DNA of 64,000 bases from SIRX01 sp965214475 (GTDB taxonomy: Bacteria > Actinomycetota > Rubrobacteria > Rubrobacterales > Rubrobacteraceae). Shown piece by piece: positions 1 to 7,654 of the stretch (position 1 is its first letter; every line of letters starts with the position of its first letter). The notes beneath the pieces are model-generated. The model did not search any database. It saw only the letters and a program-made list of their open reading frames with translations, and was not told where the DNA came from. The stretch spans positions 434,001 through 498,000 of the forward strand of contig OZ243953.1 in NCBI GenBank assembly GCA_965214475.1. Reading direction: 5' to 3'. Both the position numbers and the translations under genes were made by a program.

Positions 1-2
1 CC

Positions 3-587
3 GGCGTAGTCCGGGAGGCTGAGGATCAGGACCGAGACTTGCATGAATTGGCGAGCGAGATGGTAGAAGAAGTGCCCGCCGGGTCGGAGGGTTTGATCTT
101 TTTGCCGTACCTTACTGGGGAGCGCGCGCCGCACTGGAACGCGGACGCGAGGGGCGTCTTCTTCGGGCTCACGCTACAGCACAAGCGTAAGCACCTCATC
201 CGGGCGGTTATGGAAGGTGTTATTTATCAGATGTACGCTGTTCAAAAAGCCCTGGAAGAAGTTTCCGGCGAGTCGCGAGAGATACGCGCCACCGGAGGAT
301 TCGCCAACTCATCGCTCTGGCGTCAGATCATGGCGGACGTATTCCGGCGGGAGATCACATTCCCAGAAAGCTACGAAAGCTCCTGCCTGGGCGCCGCCCT
401 CCTCGGCATGAAGGCGCTGAACATCATAGACTCGTTCGAAGTCGCAGAAGACATGATCCAAACCTCAACCAAACACCAGCCCGTCGAGGAAAATGTCGTT
501 GTCTACGAGAAGCTAGTGCAAATATTCGACAAACTCTACGAACAGCTAAAACCGCAATTCACGGAAATCGCCGAACTCCAACGCTAG
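3..587 (+). CDS. gntK: FGGY-family carbohydrate kinase, probably gluconokinase (3' part only)
   Basis: The reading frame is open from the left edge, so the N-terminal half lies outside the window; 194 residues are visible. The visible part is the C-terminal ATPase-fold domain of the FGGY family: PYLTGERAPHWNADARG, then ATGGFANSSLWRQIMADVF, the adenosine-binding segment, and CLGAALLGMKAL. The GERAPHW form is typical of gluconokinases and xylulokinases. Such enzymes phosphorylate a sugar or sugar acid with ATP in the cytoplasm. The next gene encodes a GntP gluconate permease, which favours gluconate as substrate and 6-phosphogluconate as product. Xylulokinase is the main alternative and cannot be excluded without the N-terminus. 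Confidence 0.85.
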   Translation, partial: GVVREAEDQDRDLHELASEMVEEVPAGSEGLIFLPYLTGERAPHWNADARGVFFGLTLQHKRKHLIRAVMEGVIYQMYAVQKALEEVSGESREIRATGGFANSSLWRQIMADVFRREITFPESYESSCLGAALLGMKALNIIDSFEVAEDMIQTSTKHQPVEENVVVYEKLVQIFDKLYEQLKPQFTEIAELQR

Positions 588-598
588 GCGCCAGAGGT

Positions 599-699
599 CT
601 ATTGATCCACTCAATAGGATGACAAACATTCTGCATAACAACACTTGACTGTAGAGGTCTATGAGGCCTAACATATATTCCGTTGATAGGGGTCAACGG
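599..699 (+). promoter_or_regulatory. Promoter with two flanking palindromes upstream of gntP
   Basis: A sigma-A-like promoter is visible: -35 TTGACT at 645-650, an 18-bp spacer and -10 TAACAT at 669-674. Two perfect palindromes flank it. CTATTGA-N5-TCAATAG (599-617) lies upstream, and CCGTTGA-N6-TCAACGG (680-699) covers the expected transcription start. The word GAGGTCTAT also occurs twice, at about 593-601 and in the spacer at 654-662. This looks like operator architecture for gluconate-responsive control of gntP. The regulator is not in the window, and its family is unknown. Confidence 0.5.
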
Positions 700-832
700 T
701 GGGAGGTTCTATTGGAATGAGACGTTAGTCAGGACGTCAAACACCGGAACTAGCGCTTCCACAACACTTTAGCCGGGCTCAGTCCTATCAATAAGGGCGA
801 GTGATGAGTCTGAATGGGAGAGGAGATCTACT

Positions 833-2191
833 GTGTCACCGTTCGTACTGTTAGCCATCATCGCCGTGGCTATTGTAACCATACTGTTTTTGATCCTCGT
901 TTTGAAGATACACGCCTTTGTTACCCTACTTATTGTCAGCTTCTTTACCGCACTCGTTACCGGTATACCGCCAGGGGACATCATACAAGTCATTCAGGAT
1001 GGTATGGGCGGCACTCTGGGATACATCGCCGTCGTAGTAGGTCTCGGGGCGATGTTCGGAGAGGTACTGAGAGTTACCGGCGGAGCAGACCGGATAGCCC
1101 GCACGCTGGTTGGGGCTTTCGGCGAGGACCGCATACAGTGGGCCCTAGGCTTGACGGGCTTTCTAGTCGCCATACCGGTGTTCTTCGACGTCGGTCTGAT
1201 CATTATCATCCCGCTGGTCTATACGCTGGCTGAGCGGTTCGGAAGGTCTCTGCTCTACTACGCGATACCCCTGATAGCCGGCCTCGCTGTGACCCACAGC
1301 TTCATACCACCTACTCCCGGTCCGGTTGCAGCCGCCGCAATAATGGGGGCGGACCTCGGGTGGGTGATCCTTTGGGGAACGGTAGCCGGTATACCGGCGG
1401 TCATCGTCGGTGGCATTCTATTCGGGAAGTACATTGGCAACAGGATAAACGTTGGAGTGCCCGAGTACTTCCTCGAAGCCGAAGATGAGTTCAATGAAGA
1501 AGGGGATGAAGGGAAGACGACGCCCTCCTTCCTCCTCATCGTATCGATCATCTTGATTCCTCTTCTGCTTATCCTCATAAACACCCTCTCCGACATCGTG
1601 CTGCCGGACGATAGCTCCCTGAAAACCTTCCTAACACTTGTAGGGCATCCCTTCTCAGCCCTGACCATCGCTGTGCTACTTGCTTTCTACTTCATCGGTG
1701 TTCGGCATGGATATTCGGGAGACGAAGTTCAGCGTATGGCAACCAAAGCACTCGAGCCTGTCGGCCTCATCGTGCTGGTAACCGGTGCGGGCGGGGTGTT
1801 TGGAGCGGTGCTTTCGGAGAGTGGGCTTGGAGATAGCCTTCAGCAGCTTATGCAGGCCGCCAATATGCCCGTCATAGTGCTCGCTTTTCTAACCGCCGTT
1901 CTTATCCGGATCTCTTTGGGTTCGGCTACGGTCTCCATAGTCACGGCGGCTAGCGTGGTTGCACCCGTGATCGAGGCCGGCAACTACTCCGCACCCCTGA
2001 TCGGTGCGGTCGTAATTGCCACTGCTTCTGGCGCCACGGTGCTCTCGCACGTCAACGACTCAGGGTTCTGGTTGGTGAGCCGTTACCTAGGCATCAATGA
2101 GAAGCAGACCCTGCAGTCGTGGACGGTGATGGAGACGATCATCGGGTTGGTAGGCTTTTTCGTGATGCTCGTCATAAGCTTCTTTTTGTAG
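833..2191 (+). CDS. gntP: GntP-family gluconate:H+ symporter
   Basis: This is a 452-residue, highly hydrophobic protein with about a dozen predicted membrane spans and a hydrophilic acidic loop near residues 213-230. It matches the GntP family in length and in conserved segments such as GLIIIIPLVY, HSFIPPTPGPVAAA, GAGGVFGAVL and the C-terminal SHVNDSGFW. Family members import gluconate or related sugar acids with protons. The GTG start is supported by a purine-rich Shine-Dalgarno GGGAGAGGAG ending 7 nt before it. It follows a gluconokinase-like gene, and together they would import and phosphorylate gluconate. The 245-bp gap and its own promoter suggest separate control from the kinase. Confidence 0.92.
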   Translation: MSPFVLLAIIAVAIVTILFLILVLKIHAFVTLLIVSFFTALVTGIPPGDIIQVIQDGMGGTLGYIAVVVGLGAMFGEVLRVTGGADRIARTLVGAFGEDRIQWALGLTGFLVAIPVFFDVGLIIIIPLVYTLAERFGRSLLYYAIPLIAGLAVTHSFIPPTPGPVAAAAIMGADLGWVILWGTVAGIPAVIVGGILFGKYIGNRINVGVPEYFLEAEDEFNEEGDEGKTTPSFLLIVSIILIPLLLILINTLSDIVLPDDSSLKTFLTLVGHPFSALTIAVLLAFYFIGVRHGYSGDEVQRMATKALEPVGLIVLVTGAGGVFGAVLSESGLGDSLQQLMQAANMPVIVLAFLTAVLIRISLGSATVSIVTAASVVAPVIEAGNYSAPLIGAVVIATASGATVLSHVNDSGFWLVSRYLGINEKQTLQSWTVMETIIGLVGFFVMLVISFFL

Positions 2192-2381
2192 TCGAAGAGA
2201 AGAAATATCTAAAAATAGACCATTTGGGAGATATGAAGACCCGGAACAGACTGTTATACAGGAAGAGTGGATCAGCGAGGTTGTTTTTGCAACCGCTCTA
2301 CCTCTCTCTGGGGAACTTTCACGTCGAAAGAAGCGCTGATACACTGTCTTGTTCTGGGTAAGCCCACGACTCTGCGAACAG

Positions 2382-2467
2382 TACCGGAGGTCGGGCTCGA
2401 ACCGACACTCCCCTTTCGGGGAACCGGATTTTGAGTCCGGCGCGTCTACCTATTCCGCCACTCCGGC
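2382..2467 (-). tRNA. tRNA-Leu (anticodon CAA)
   Basis: Read on the minus strand this 86-nt sequence folds as a class II tRNA. The acceptor is GCCGGAG/CTCCGGT with a G1-U72 wobble, and the D arm contains TGGCGGAAT. The anticodon arm CCGGA-CTCAAAA-TCCGG gives anticodon CAA. There is a long variable arm and a GGTTCGAGCCC T-loop. The discriminator is A and no CCA is encoded. Confidence 0.93.
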
Positions 2468-2479
2468 AGGCAAGAGGAG

Positions 2480-2485
2480 ATTATA
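2480..2485 (-). promoter_or_regulatory. -10 box of the tRNA-Leu(CAA) gene
   Basis: TATAAT on the minus strand ends 12 nt before the tRNA 5' end, which fits a start about 6 nt upstream of the mature tRNA. I see no convincing -35 box at 16-18 bp. Confidence 0.5.
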
Positions 2486-2539
2486 CGCGGCGTGCCGTGT
2501 AAATCCAGACTTCGGAGCGGGAAAATAACTCGGGTCTTG

Positions 2540-2545
2540 TATAAT
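2540..2545 (+). promoter_or_regulatory. -10 box of polA; transcript appears leaderless
   Basis: A perfect TATAAT ends 8 nt before the polA ATG at 2554, with no Shine-Dalgarno in between. Transcription would begin at or within a base or two of the start codon. No clear -35 element is visible. Confidence 0.55.
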
Positions 2546-2553
2546 CTCTTTGC

Positions 2554-5067
2554 ATGCGGGTCTACCTCATTGATGGCTACTCTTTGCTCTACCGGGCGTT
2601 CTATGCTCTACCACAGAGCATATCCACGTCCGGCGGCCTGCCTACGAACGCCCTCTATGGATTCACGAGCATGTTGCTGAAGCTACTGGATTCCGACGAG
2701 GAGGAGGTTGGGTTAGGGGTCGTGTGGGATGCGGGGTTGCCGAAGTTCCGAACGGAGATCTACCCGGAATACAAAGCCCAACGCTCAGCGATGCCCGACG
2801 AACTCAAGGCCCAAGTCGGTCACATGGACCACATTCTGGAAGCCATGAACATCCCGGCTATCCGGGCCGAAGGTTTCGAGGCTGACGATGCGATTGCCAC
2901 GCTCTCGAAGCTCATTCCGGAAAATGTAGAGCTTATGATCGTCACCGGCGACCAGGACGCCATGCAGCTGGTGGACGGCAACGTGAAGGTTCTTAGGACC
3001 ACCCGGGGAGTCTCCGAGACAAAGAGCTACGGTCGTAACGAGGTTATAGAGGAGTATGGCGTAACGCCGGAGCAGATCCCGGACTACAAAGCCCTGACCG
3101 GCGACCCTTCGGACAACATCCCCGGCGTAAAGGGCATCGGTCCGAAAGGCGCGTCGAAGCTACTGCAGCAGTTCGGTACGGTAGGGGAGATCTACGAAAA
3201 CCTCGACGCCGTAACCGCCAAAGGCACCCGCAACAAGCTGGAAGAAGGAAAAGACAGCGCCTTCATGTCTCTGGAGTTGGCCCGGATGCGCTTCGACGCG
3301 CCGGTGCAGTTCGATCCGGAAGCCCTGCGCTTCGAAGGCGTTGCGCCGGAGAGCGGTGAGGTTCTACGCCGCTACGAATTCCGGAGCCTGGGACAACGTG
3401 TCGCAGCGCTACCCGTAGTCGGGGGAGAAACGGTTCCGCCGCCACCCACCTCGACGGTGAGCCTCAGCAGCGAACCCTTGGAAGAAGGGTTGTTTCCGGT
3501 GGCGTCTGCTCCGGTAGGTGATGGGCGTTGGTGCGTCGCCGTCGAGGAAGACCAGGTGCGCCTCATCGAAGGGCCGCCGGACCGTCCGCTACAGGTCCAC
3601 GATGCGAAGGGACTGGGCGTACCGGGGGCTGAGTTCGATACTTACCTGGCCGCGTATCTTATAAAGCCGGGTCTCGGTGGTTACGAGCTGGATGATCTTG
3701 CCGCCGAACGAAACCTGCCGGAGGTAGAGGTCGCGCACGACGATGCTCTGGTGGTAGGGGCTGCGAAGAGGGCTTCCCGGATCCACGCGCTGGTACCTTT
3801 TCTGGAGAAGGATCTCAAAGAGATGGGGCTTGCGCGTCTCTACTATGACATGGAGCTTCCGCTCTCCGACGTGCTCGCAGAGCTGCAGCAGATCGGGATG
3901 CCGGTAGACGCCGATACGTTGGAGAAAGTCGGACAAGAACTCGAAGAGCGGATCGCCGGTCTCGAAGTTCGCATCTACGAAGAGGCAGAGCAAGAGTTCA
4001 ATATCGGTTCTCCAAAGCAGCTTGGCAAGGTGCTATTCGAAGACATGGGACTCCCGCCGATGCGTAAAACCAAGACCGGATATTCGACGGACGCGAAGGT
4101 CCTGGAGCAGTTGCGACTGCAAGGCCACGCTATTGCGGAGCTTATAGTCGAGTACCGAGAATACGCCAAGCTCAAAGGTACTTACATAGACGGATTGCGA
4201 GACCTCATCACTCCCGAAGGGCGCATCCACACTACGTTGAACCAGACTAGCACCGCAACGGGGCGAATCTCCAGCGATAAACCCAACCTCCAGAATATAC
4301 CCATTCGCACGAAGATGGGCGCCCGCATCAGGGACGCGTTCACCGCGTCGCCGGGACGTACACTGATCATCGCCGACTACTCACAAATAGAGCTGCGTAT
4401 TCTGGCGCATATGTCTCACGAACCGGCGCTTATCGAATCGTTCACTACGGGGGAGGACGTTCACACCCGCACCGCCTCGGAGGTCTTCGACGTTCGGCTG
4501 GAGAGCGTAACACCGGAGTTGCGGCGTCGGGCCAAGATGGTCAACTTCGGCATTCTCTACGGCATTTCTGGCTTCGGACTTGCCACGCGGTTGGGGAACG
4601 TCAGTCCTCCCGAGGCCGATCGATACATAAAGCGTTACCTGGAACAGTACCCGAAGGTCACGGAATTTATGGAGGCGACGCTGGAAGAGGCGGAGGAGTT
4701 GGGTTACGCGACCACGCTTTTCGGGCGGCGGCGGTACGTGCCGGAGTTGCGAAGTTCCAACAAGAACCAGCGCAAGTGGGGGGAGAGGATCGCCTTCAAC
4801 GCGCGGGTTCAGGGGACGGCGGCGGATATTATCAAGGTGGCGATGGTCAAGCTGCATCCGCGACTTGGGGAGTTGGAGGCGGACATGATCATGCAGGTCC
4901 ACGACGAGTTGGTCTTCGACGTAGGCAAAGAAGCTGTAGATGAGGTGGCGGCATTGGCCGAGGAAGAGATGGTCGCGGCCTACGATTTGCAACCGCCGCT
5001 GGAGGTCGAGGTCAAAGTTGGGGAGCGTTGGGGTCAGGTGCGGCCTTTGTCGGCGGGGGAGTGGTAA
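2554..5067 (+). CDS. polA: DNA polymerase I with degenerate proofreading domain
   Basis: Family A polymerase of 837 residues, used in gap filling, primer removal and repair. The N-terminal 5'-3' exonuclease/flap domain (1-290) has conserved acidic clusters (EADDAIATL, TGDQDAMQLV) and the helix-hairpin-helix DPSDNIPGVKGIGPKG near residue 185. The middle region (about 290-440) is short and lacks the DxE motif of a 3'-5' exonuclease, so proofreading is probably absent, as in Taq polymerase. The polymerase domain has motif A (DYSQIELR, about 607), motif B (RRAKMVNFGILYG, about 655) and motif C (QVHDELV, about 781), all intact. The start codon lies 8 nt after a TATAAT box. Confidence 0.97.
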   Translation: MRVYLIDGYSLLYRAFYALPQSISTSGGLPTNALYGFTSMLLKLLDSDEEEVGLGVVWDAGLPKFRTEIYPEYKAQRSAMPDELKAQVGHMDHILEAMNIPAIRAEGFEADDAIATLSKLIPENVELMIVTGDQDAMQLVDGNVKVLRTTRGVSETKSYGRNEVIEEYGVTPEQIPDYKALTGDPSDNIPGVKGIGPKGASKLLQQFGTVGEIYENLDAVTAKGTRNKLEEGKDSAFMSLELARMRFDAPVQFDPEALRFEGVAPESGEVLRRYEFRSLGQRVAALPVVGGETVPPPPTSTVSLSSEPLEEGLFPVASAPVGDGRWCVAVEEDQVRLIEGPPDRPLQVHDAKGLGVPGAEFDTYLAAYLIKPGLGGYELDDLAAERNLPEVEVAHDDALVVGAAKRASRIHALVPFLEKDLKEMGLARLYYDMELPLSDVLAELQQIGMPVDADTLEKVGQELEERIAGLEVRIYEEAEQEFNIGSPKQLGKVLFEDMGLPPMRKTKTGYSTDAKVLEQLRLQGHAIAELIVEYREYAKLKGTYIDGLRDLITPEGRIHTTLNQTSTATGRISSDKPNLQNIPIRTKMGARIRDAFTASPGRTLIIADYSQIELRILAHMSHEPALIESFTTGEDVHTRTASEVFDVRLESVTPELRRRAKMVNFGILYGISGFGLATRLGNVSPPEADRYIKRYLEQYPKVTEFMEATLEEAEELGYATTLFGRRRYVPELRSSNKNQRKWGERIAFNARVQGTAADIIKVAMVKLHPRLGELEADMIMQVHDELVFDVGKEAVDEVAALAEEEMVAAYDLQPPLEVEVKVGERWGQVRPLSAGEW

Positions 5068-5110
5068 ACTGGCGCTAAGATTGTAAGATATACACTTCAT
5101 GGAATTTCTG

Positions 5111-5116
5111 TATAAT
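5111..5116 (+). promoter_or_regulatory. -10 box of rpsA
   Basis: TATAAT lies in the polA-rpsA gap and predicts a leader of about 30 nt before the rpsA ATG at 5153. The leader contains AAAGGA at 5135-5140 as a Shine-Dalgarno. No good -35 hexamer is seen. Confidence 0.45.
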
Positions 5117-5152
5117 CCCACCGGCAAGCAAGCTAAAGGAATCAATTAGTAC

Positions 5153-6436
5153 ATGACGGATACTACTGAGAAGGCAACCCAAGAGCTAACGATGAAGGAC
5201 TTCTTCCGCGAGGAGAACGGCGAGATCGTTCCCATCGACGAGAGCGTCCTTATAGACTTCAAAGACGGCGACATCGTCGAGGGCGAGGTCGTTCGTATAG
5301 ATAAAGAAGAAGTCCTCGTCGACATCGGCTACAAGTCCGAAGGTTTGGTCCCGACGAATGAGTTGACCATTCGCAAGGGTGCAGATCCCAACGACATCGT
5401 CGAGCTCGGGCAGCAGATAGAGGCCCTCGTCCTCCAGAAAGAGGATGCCGACGGACGTTTGATCCTCTCGGCAAAGCGGGCCGCGTTCGAGCGGGCCTGG
5501 AACCGGATCGAGGAGTCTTATAACGAGCAGGAGACGGTCAAGGGGCCGGTGATCGAGGTCGTCAAGGGTGGTCTTATTATTGACATCGGCCTGCGCGGTT
5601 TCCTTCCGGCGAGCCTTGTAGATATCCGTCGCGTCCGTAACCTGGAAGCCTTCACGGGTGAAACGCTCGAAGCGAAGGTCATAGAGCTTAACCGCTCTCG
5701 CAACAATGTGGTGCTTTCGCGCCGGGCGGTCCTGGAAGAGGAGCGCAAGGAAGAGCGGGATCGCATTCTTACGGACCTGGAAGAGGGCGAAATTGTTACC
5801 GGTACAGTCTCGAACCTGGTGGACTTCGGGGCGTTCGTGGATCTCGAAGGCATAGACGGCCTCATCCACATCTCCGAGCTTTCGTGGAATCATGTGGACC
5901 ATCCGAGCGAGGTCGTAGAGGTTGGTGAAGAGGTAGAGGTCAAGGTTCTTGAAGTGGACCGGGACCGCGAGCGGATCTCGCTGGGCCTCAAGCAGACTCG
6001 CAAGGACCCGTGGCAGGAGATCGTCGAGCAGGTCAATATCGGCGAGTCGATAAAGGGCCGCATCACCAAGCTGGTCTCTTTCGGAGCATTCGTCGAAGTG
6101 GCGGAAGGTGTCGAGGGGCTCATCCACATCTCCGAGCTTGCCGAGCACCACGTCGAGACGCCGGATGAGATCGTCCGCAGCGGTGACGAGGTTGAGGCGC
6201 GCATTATAGACGTTGATGCCAAGCGCCGCCGGCTCTCGCTCTCTCTCCGTCCCAAGAAAGAGGAGCGCGAGGAGCAGCCGCGAGAGGAGCGTCCGCGTCG
6301 CGAACGGGAAGAACGTCCGCGTCGTCGGGAAGAGCGTCCTGCCGAACGGCCGTCGAGCGGCCTACGGACCGGCGCTTTCGACAGCCTGAGCGACCTGGAT
6401 CTGAGCGGCAACGAAGAGAGTGACGAAGAAGAATAA
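5153..6436 (+). CDS. rpsA: 30S ribosomal protein S1
   Basis: This 427-residue protein carries four S1 (OB-fold) RNA-binding repeats, starting near residues 37, 126, 210 and 296. The last two contain the hallmark DFGAFVDLEGIDGLIHISEL-type and SFGAFVEVAEGVEGLIHISE segments. S1 binds mRNA on the small ribosomal subunit and helps initiation of structured messages. Four repeats is the usual count in Actinobacteria and Firmicutes, against six in E. coli. The C-terminal 60 residues are a low-complexity tail of EER/RPRR repeats and then an acidic end, probably disordered. It is followed closely by coaE, a common actinobacterial order. Confidence 0.95.
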   Translation: MTDTTEKATQELTMKDFFREENGEIVPIDESVLIDFKDGDIVEGEVVRIDKEEVLVDIGYKSEGLVPTNELTIRKGADPNDIVELGQQIEALVLQKEDADGRLILSAKRAAFERAWNRIEESYNEQETVKGPVIEVVKGGLIIDIGLRGFLPASLVDIRRVRNLEAFTGETLEAKVIELNRSRNNVVLSRRAVLEEERKEERDRILTDLEEGEIVTGTVSNLVDFGAFVDLEGIDGLIHISELSWNHVDHPSEVVEVGEEVEVKVLEVDRDRERISLGLKQTRKDPWQEIVEQVNIGESIKGRITKLVSFGAFVEVAEGVEGLIHISELAEHHVETPDEIVRSGDEVEARIIDVDAKRRRLSLSLRPKKEEREEQPREERPRREREERPRRREERPAERPSSGLRTGAFDSLSDLDLSGNEESDEEE

Positions 6437-6456
6437 CCTCTGACACAAGAAACAGT

Positions 6457-7083
6457 ATGAATGAAGGCCCGGTGACGATCGCTGTCACCGGGCCTCTTGC
6501 GTGCGGCAAGAGCACTTTCGTCCGGATGCTTGGTGAGTTGGGAGCCGAGACCGTCTCAGCGGACGAGATCGTCCACGATCTCCTCGCGGGCGACCCTGAG
6601 ACCATCTCACGTGTCGTCGAACGATTCGGGACAGAAGTGCGTGGCGAAGAGGGGGTTGACCGTAAGGCCCTTGGGCAAAGGGTTTTCGGAGACTCGGAAG
6701 ACCTACAAAACCTGGAGGACATCCTTCACCCTCTGGTACGTAAGGAAACAGACCGGCGCGCAGCGGACACGGAGGCGGAGGTGTTCGTGGTCGAAATACC
6801 GTTGCTCTTCGAGGGGGGGCGCAGCGGAACTTTTGATCTCACGGTTGCGGTTACGGCGCCGGAAGAACGTCGGCGGGAGTGGTCTGAGGAACGCGGTGTC
6901 AGTGAGCAGCAGCGCCGGGCGATCGAGGAGCGTCAGTTCTCGGGGGAAGAAAAAGCGCGGCGGGCAGATTTAGTAGTGGTAAACGACGCAGGCCTAGATA
7001 AACTCAGGGAGCAGGCCACGAATCTCTGGGAAACAGCTACGAGCGGGAGCGGTTACGGCGATATACGCCCGAAAGAAACATAG
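6457..7083 (+). CDS. coaE: Dephospho-CoA kinase
   Basis: This 208-residue P-loop kinase catalyses the last step of coenzyme A synthesis, ATP-dependent 3'-phosphorylation of dephospho-CoA. The P-loop GPLACGKST lies at about residues 12-20. The CoaE signatures AETVSADEIVHDLL, LHPLVRKE and VVEIPLLFEGG follow, and the C-terminal half holds the lid region with RRAIEERQFS. It lies 20 nt downstream of rpsA. The C-terminal tail after about residue 185 is variable. The stop codon overlaps an out-of-frame ATG at 7086 that may be the lost start of the next gene. Confidence 0.94.
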   Translation: MNEGPVTIAVTGPLACGKSTFVRMLGELGAETVSADEIVHDLLAGDPETISRVVERFGTEVRGEEGVDRKALGQRVFGDSEDLQNLEDILHPLVRKETDRRAADTEAEVFVVEIPLLFEGGRSGTFDLTVAVTAPEERRREWSEERGVSEQQRRAIEERQFSGEEKARRADLVVVNDAGLDKLREQATNLWETATSGSGYGDIRPKET

Positions 7084-7126
7084 ATATGAGAGAACGCGTC
7101 GACGGCGGCGGTTCATTTTCCTGGCG

Positions 7127-7654
7127 GTGGTGGTGGCCTTCATCCTCGTCATGACACCTTTCCTGCTAAAGTTGCCCGAGACTATCCAGAAGATCACACA
7201 CCCTCTAAGATACGAAGCCCAGATACGACAGGCCAGTGAGCAGAGTGGCCTGGAGCCGGCTTTCATAGCCGCAGTGGTCTACACTGAGAGCCGTTTCAGG
7301 CCGGAAGCTGAATCGCATCAAAACGCCTACGGCCTGATGCAATTGCTGCCGGAGACTGCGGACTTTATCCAGCAACGGAGCGGCATCCAGGGCGACTACC
7401 GGAGCCCCGGCGTAAATCTTAGGCTCGGAGCCTGGTACATGAGCTATCTCGAAGGCCGGTACGACGGGCACGAGAGGCTGATGTTGGCGGCTTACAACTC
7501 GGGAGAAGGCCGGGTGGACGGCTGGGTCTCCCAAGAGGGCTTCGATATAGAAGAAGATATCCCTTTTCAAGAGACCCGAGATTACGTAGAAAACGTGCTC
7601 GAAGCCCGTGACGTGTACCGTGACCTCTACGGAGAGGACTTGAGTGGAGACTAA
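7127..7654 (+). CDS. Membrane-anchored lytic transglycosylase (SLT domain)
   Basis: The protein has an N-terminal membrane segment (about 1-15) followed by a soluble transglycosylase SLT domain: AAVVYTESRF with the catalytic Glu, NAYGLMQLLPETA, and LMLAAYNSGEGRV. Such enzymes cleave the MurNAc-GlcNAc bond of peptidoglycan outside the membrane. The start is uncertain. GTG at 7127 is the first standard start codon in frame, yet the 14 codons before it are open and encode a basic stretch (RTRRRRRF) typical of a positive-inside anchor. An ATG at 7086 overlapping the coaE stop is one base out of frame. The 3' end overlaps uvrB by 11 nt. Confidence 0.85.
   Translation: MVVAFILVMTPFLLKLPETIQKITHPLRYEAQIRQASEQSGLEPAFIAAVVYTESRFRPEAESHQNAYGLMQLLPETADFIQQRSGIQGDYRSPGVNLRLGAWYMSYLEGRYDGHERLMLAAYNSGEGRVDGWVSQEGFDIEEDIPFQETRDYVENVLEARDVYRDLYGEDLSGD

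Noticed and set aside
2119..2361. 80-codon plus-strand ORF after gntP
   Set aside because: It starts inside gntP in another frame, has no Shine-Dalgarno and no recognisable domain.
4381..5145. 254-codon minus-strand ORF
   Set aside because: Antisense to the polymerase domain of polA, with a composition typical of shadow frames.
5186..6151. 321-codon minus-strand ORF
   Set aside because: Antisense shadow of rpsA produced by its repetitive, Glu-rich codons. The plus-strand S1 repeats are unmistakable.
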